A stretch of DNA of 64,000 bases from Bacillota bacterium. GTDB lineage: Bacteria; Bacillota; Clostridia; Acetivibrionales; DSM-1351. The stretch covers positions 1 to 64,000 of the forward strand of contig JAEWST010000127.1 of NCBI GenBank assembly GCA_023398105.1. The letters run 5' to 3'. The notes beneath the pieces were generated by a model. It was not told where the DNA came from. It saw nothing but the letters and a program-made list of their open reading frames with translations, and did no database searches. This document shows, piece after piece, positions 62,275 to 64,000 of this stretch (position 1 is the stretch's first letter; each line of letters begins with the position of its first letter). Position numbers and translations under genes: made by a program.

Positions 62275-62358
62275 AAACTTCGCACATAAGAAATTCTATT
62301 GGTGCGGTAGAATTATCAATGGTTTGTTACCAAAATAATTCCTTGAATTAGTAATGGT
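62275..62358. repeat. R3 intergenic repeat, inverted copy
   Basis: The reverse complement reads AATTATTTTGGTAACAAACC then ATTGATAATTCTACCGCACC, matching 44125-44211, with the CGCAC/GTGCG hairpin kept. The rest of 61954-62531 is AT-rich; an open frame at 62007-62264 has no ribosome site and starts inside the terminator. Confidence 0.7.
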
Positions 62359-62531
62359 TAGACTTAACAACTAATTTATGCAATTATTTAACTTTTAATT
62401 TGATATTGCTACTACACCTGATATTACTTGGCTTTAAGCAGTGTATTCAACTGCATAGTTTGAGTTTTTAAGACAAAAGTGTTTAACTAAATGTACCTTA
62501 AAGATTATTACCAAGGGAGTAAAAAACAATT

Positions 62532-63950
62532 ATGATAAAAAGACAAGGTTTCAATCCATATCTTCCTTCATGGGAGTATATTCCAGATGCAGAGCCATAT
62601 GTTTTTAATGGCAGGGTTTATGTGTATGGTTCTCATGACCGTTTTAACGGGTATGTATACTGCTTGAATGATTATGTATGCTGGTCAGCACCTGAGGAAG
62701 ACTTATCTGATTGGCGGTACGAAGGCGTTATTTATAAAAAAACCGATGATCCGCTAAATCAAGATGGCAGTATGTGTTTATATGCACCAGATGTTACAGT
62801 AGGAAATGATGGACGTTATTATCTGTATTATGTTCTTGATAAGCTCTCCATTGTTTCGGTAGCAGTCTGCGATAGCCCAGCAGGCAAGTACGAATTTTAT
62901 GGATTTGTTCATTATTCTGACGGAACACGCTTGGGGGAAAGGGACGGGGATCAGCATCAATTTGATCCTGGTGTGCTGACAGAAGGAGATAAGACTTATT
63001 TGTATACTGGCTTTTGTCCAAAAGGAGATAAAACAAGGAATGGGCCTATGGCAACGGTTCTTGGAGCAGATATGCTTACAATCGTTGAAGAACCAGTGTT
63101 TATAGCACCAAGTGAGCCTTATAGTGAAGGCAGCGGCTATGAAGGGCATGAGTTCTTCGAAGCTCCTTCTATTAGAAAAAAAGGGGATACCTATTATTTT
63201 GTATATTCCTCCATTGTTTTCCATGAATTGTGCTATGCCACCAGCAAATACCCAACTAAGGGCTTTGTTTACGGAGGGGTTATTGTAAGCAATAGTGATC
63301 TTCATATTGCTACTTATAAGCCAGCAGGAAAGCCAATGTTTTATGGTGCCAACAATCATGGAAGTATCGTTGAAATTAAAGATAAATGGTATATTTTTTA
63401 TCATAGACACACTAACGGAACCAATTTCAGCAGACAGGGCTGTGTTGAGCTAATTACATTCTGCGAAGATGGCTCTATTCAACAGGTGGAGATGACCTCC
63501 TGTGGTTCTAATGGAGGACCTCTTGTTGGATGTGGGGAATACCCTGCATATATAGCATGTAACTTGTTCTGTAAGGAGGAATCCATCTACACCGATTGGA
63601 CTGGAGCATGGATGGATCACCAGTTTCCAAAGATTACTCAGGATGGGAAAGATGGGGATGAGGAAGTTGGTTATATTGCTAACATGCAGGATTCTGCTAC
63701 AGCAGGCTTCAAATATTTTGACTGCAAGGGCATTAAGAAAGTTAAAATCAAAGTTCGTGGGTATTGCAATGGTGAATTTATACTTAAAAAATCATGGAAT
63801 GGAAAGGCTCTCGGAAAGATACCAGTTGAATTTTCAAACATATGGAAGGAGTATTCGGCAGATATTGTGATTCCAGATGGTGTACATGCACTGTATTTTT
63901 CGTATACAGGAAAGGGCAGTGCGAGCCTAGCAGCTTTCACATTGGAATAG
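62532..63950 (+). CDS. glycoside hydrolase family 43 enzyme
   Basis: 472 residues with no signal peptide, so cytosolic. The five-bladed beta-propeller (1-320) shows the catalytic base Asp in 'EYIPDAEPYVFNGRVYVYGS' (about 19), the pKa-modulating Asp in 'SMCLYAPDVTVGNDGRYYLY' (about 90) and the acid Glu in 'GHEFFEAPSIRKKGDTYYFV' (about 215). The C-terminal 130 residues form a beta-sandwich like CBM6/DUF-type modules ('FKYFDCKGIKKVKIKVRGYC'). It likely cleaves xylo- or arabino-oligosaccharides taken up by the cell. Substrate cannot be set from sequence alone. The next 50 bp contain no complete gene. Confidence 0.88.
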   Translation: MIKRQGFNPYLPSWEYIPDAEPYVFNGRVYVYGSHDRFNGYVYCLNDYVCWSAPEEDLSDWRYEGVIYKKTDDPLNQDGSMCLYAPDVTVGNDGRYYLYYVLDKLSIVSVAVCDSPAGKYEFYGFVHYSDGTRLGERDGDQHQFDPGVLTEGDKTYLYTGFCPKGDKTRNGPMATVLGADMLTIVEEPVFIAPSEPYSEGSGYEGHEFFEAPSIRKKGDTYYFVYSSIVFHELCYATSKYPTKGFVYGGVIVSNSDLHIATYKPAGKPMFYGANNHGSIVEIKDKWYIFYHRHTNGTNFSRQGCVELITFCEDGSIQQVEMTSCGSNGGPLVGCGEYPAYIACNLFCKEESIYTDWTGAWMDHQFPKITQDGKDGDEEVGYIANMQDSATAGFKYFDCKGIKKVKIKVRGYCNGEFILKKSWNGKALGKIPVEFSNIWKEYSADIVIPDGVHALYFSYTGKGSASLAAFTLE

Positions 63951-64000
63951 AGAGTGTTATGGAATATCATATTAAGAGAAAAGGGGCTTGAAAAAGCAGA

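Overview
The window is AT-rich, low-GC Firmicutes DNA from an anaerobic, spore-forming member of the class Clostridia. The evidence is an ech-type energy-converting [NiFe] hydrogenase with rubredoxin, S-layer-homology (SLH) surface proteins, a WalRK/WalHIJ cluster, YyaC and YtvI-like sporulation proteins, a lipoteichoic-acid-synthase-type sulfatase, consensus sigma-A promoters (TTGACA-17-TATAAT) and frequent TTG/GTG starts with strong Shine-Dalgarno sites. The pair of Gram-positive TolC-like proteins and the GH43 enzyme fit a cellulolytic Ruminiclostridium-like lineage, but the genus is inference.

Layout. 1-9.3 kb: surface module of two SLH proteins with Ig-like domains and two secreted TolC-like coiled-coil proteins, with mobile-looking repeats between them. 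9.4-26.3 kb: exopolysaccharide/glycan locus. It holds an O-antigen-ligase-like protein on the minus strand, a MarR-type EPS regulator, PglE/PglC/PglF-like genes with a broken PglD-like remnant, glycosyltransferases, a heparinase II/III-like lyase, a WecC-like dehydrogenase, an acetyltransferase, a Wzy-like polymerase with an apparent frameshift, a Wzx flippase and a Wzz-like chain-length protein. 26.8-35.5 kb: cell-wall regulation cluster walR-walK-(secreted protein)-walH-walI-murA-walJ-rlmH. 35.5-39.2 kb (minus): LTA-synthase-like sulfatase and deoD. 39.5-39.95 kb: tRNA-Val and tRNA-Thr. 40-47.6 kb: Cys-rich protein, rho with a long Q/N-rich insertion, rpmE, yqhQ-like DUF1385, prmC and a YtvI-like permease. 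48.5-55.1 kb: echABCDEF-hypAB. 55-64 kb: map, a PAS-SpoIIE phosphatase, yyaC, a small membrane protein, rubredoxin, a class I amidotransferase, an MscS channel, DUF951, a small unknown gene and a GH43 enzyme.

Functional threads. Two exact WalR-type boxes (TGTWAH-N5-TGTWAH) lie upstream of the first S-layer gene and upstream of the secreted-protein/walH/walI genes. They suggest that the encoded WalRK system controls both its own accessory proteins and the S-layer. The PglF-, PglE- and PglC-like proteins would make and load a bacillosamine-type amino sugar on undecaprenyl phosphate. Wzx, Wzy and Wzz would flip and polymerise the repeat unit. Ech would couple ferredoxin-dependent H2 chemistry to ion translocation, with HypAB inserting nickel.

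The least explained content is intergenic. At least four families of short, hairpin-forming repeats (here R1 to R4) recur across the 64 kb, and R1, R2 and R3 copies show base changes on both sides of a stem. A MITE-like element with IS-type ends and a perfect 24-bp inverted repeat are also present.
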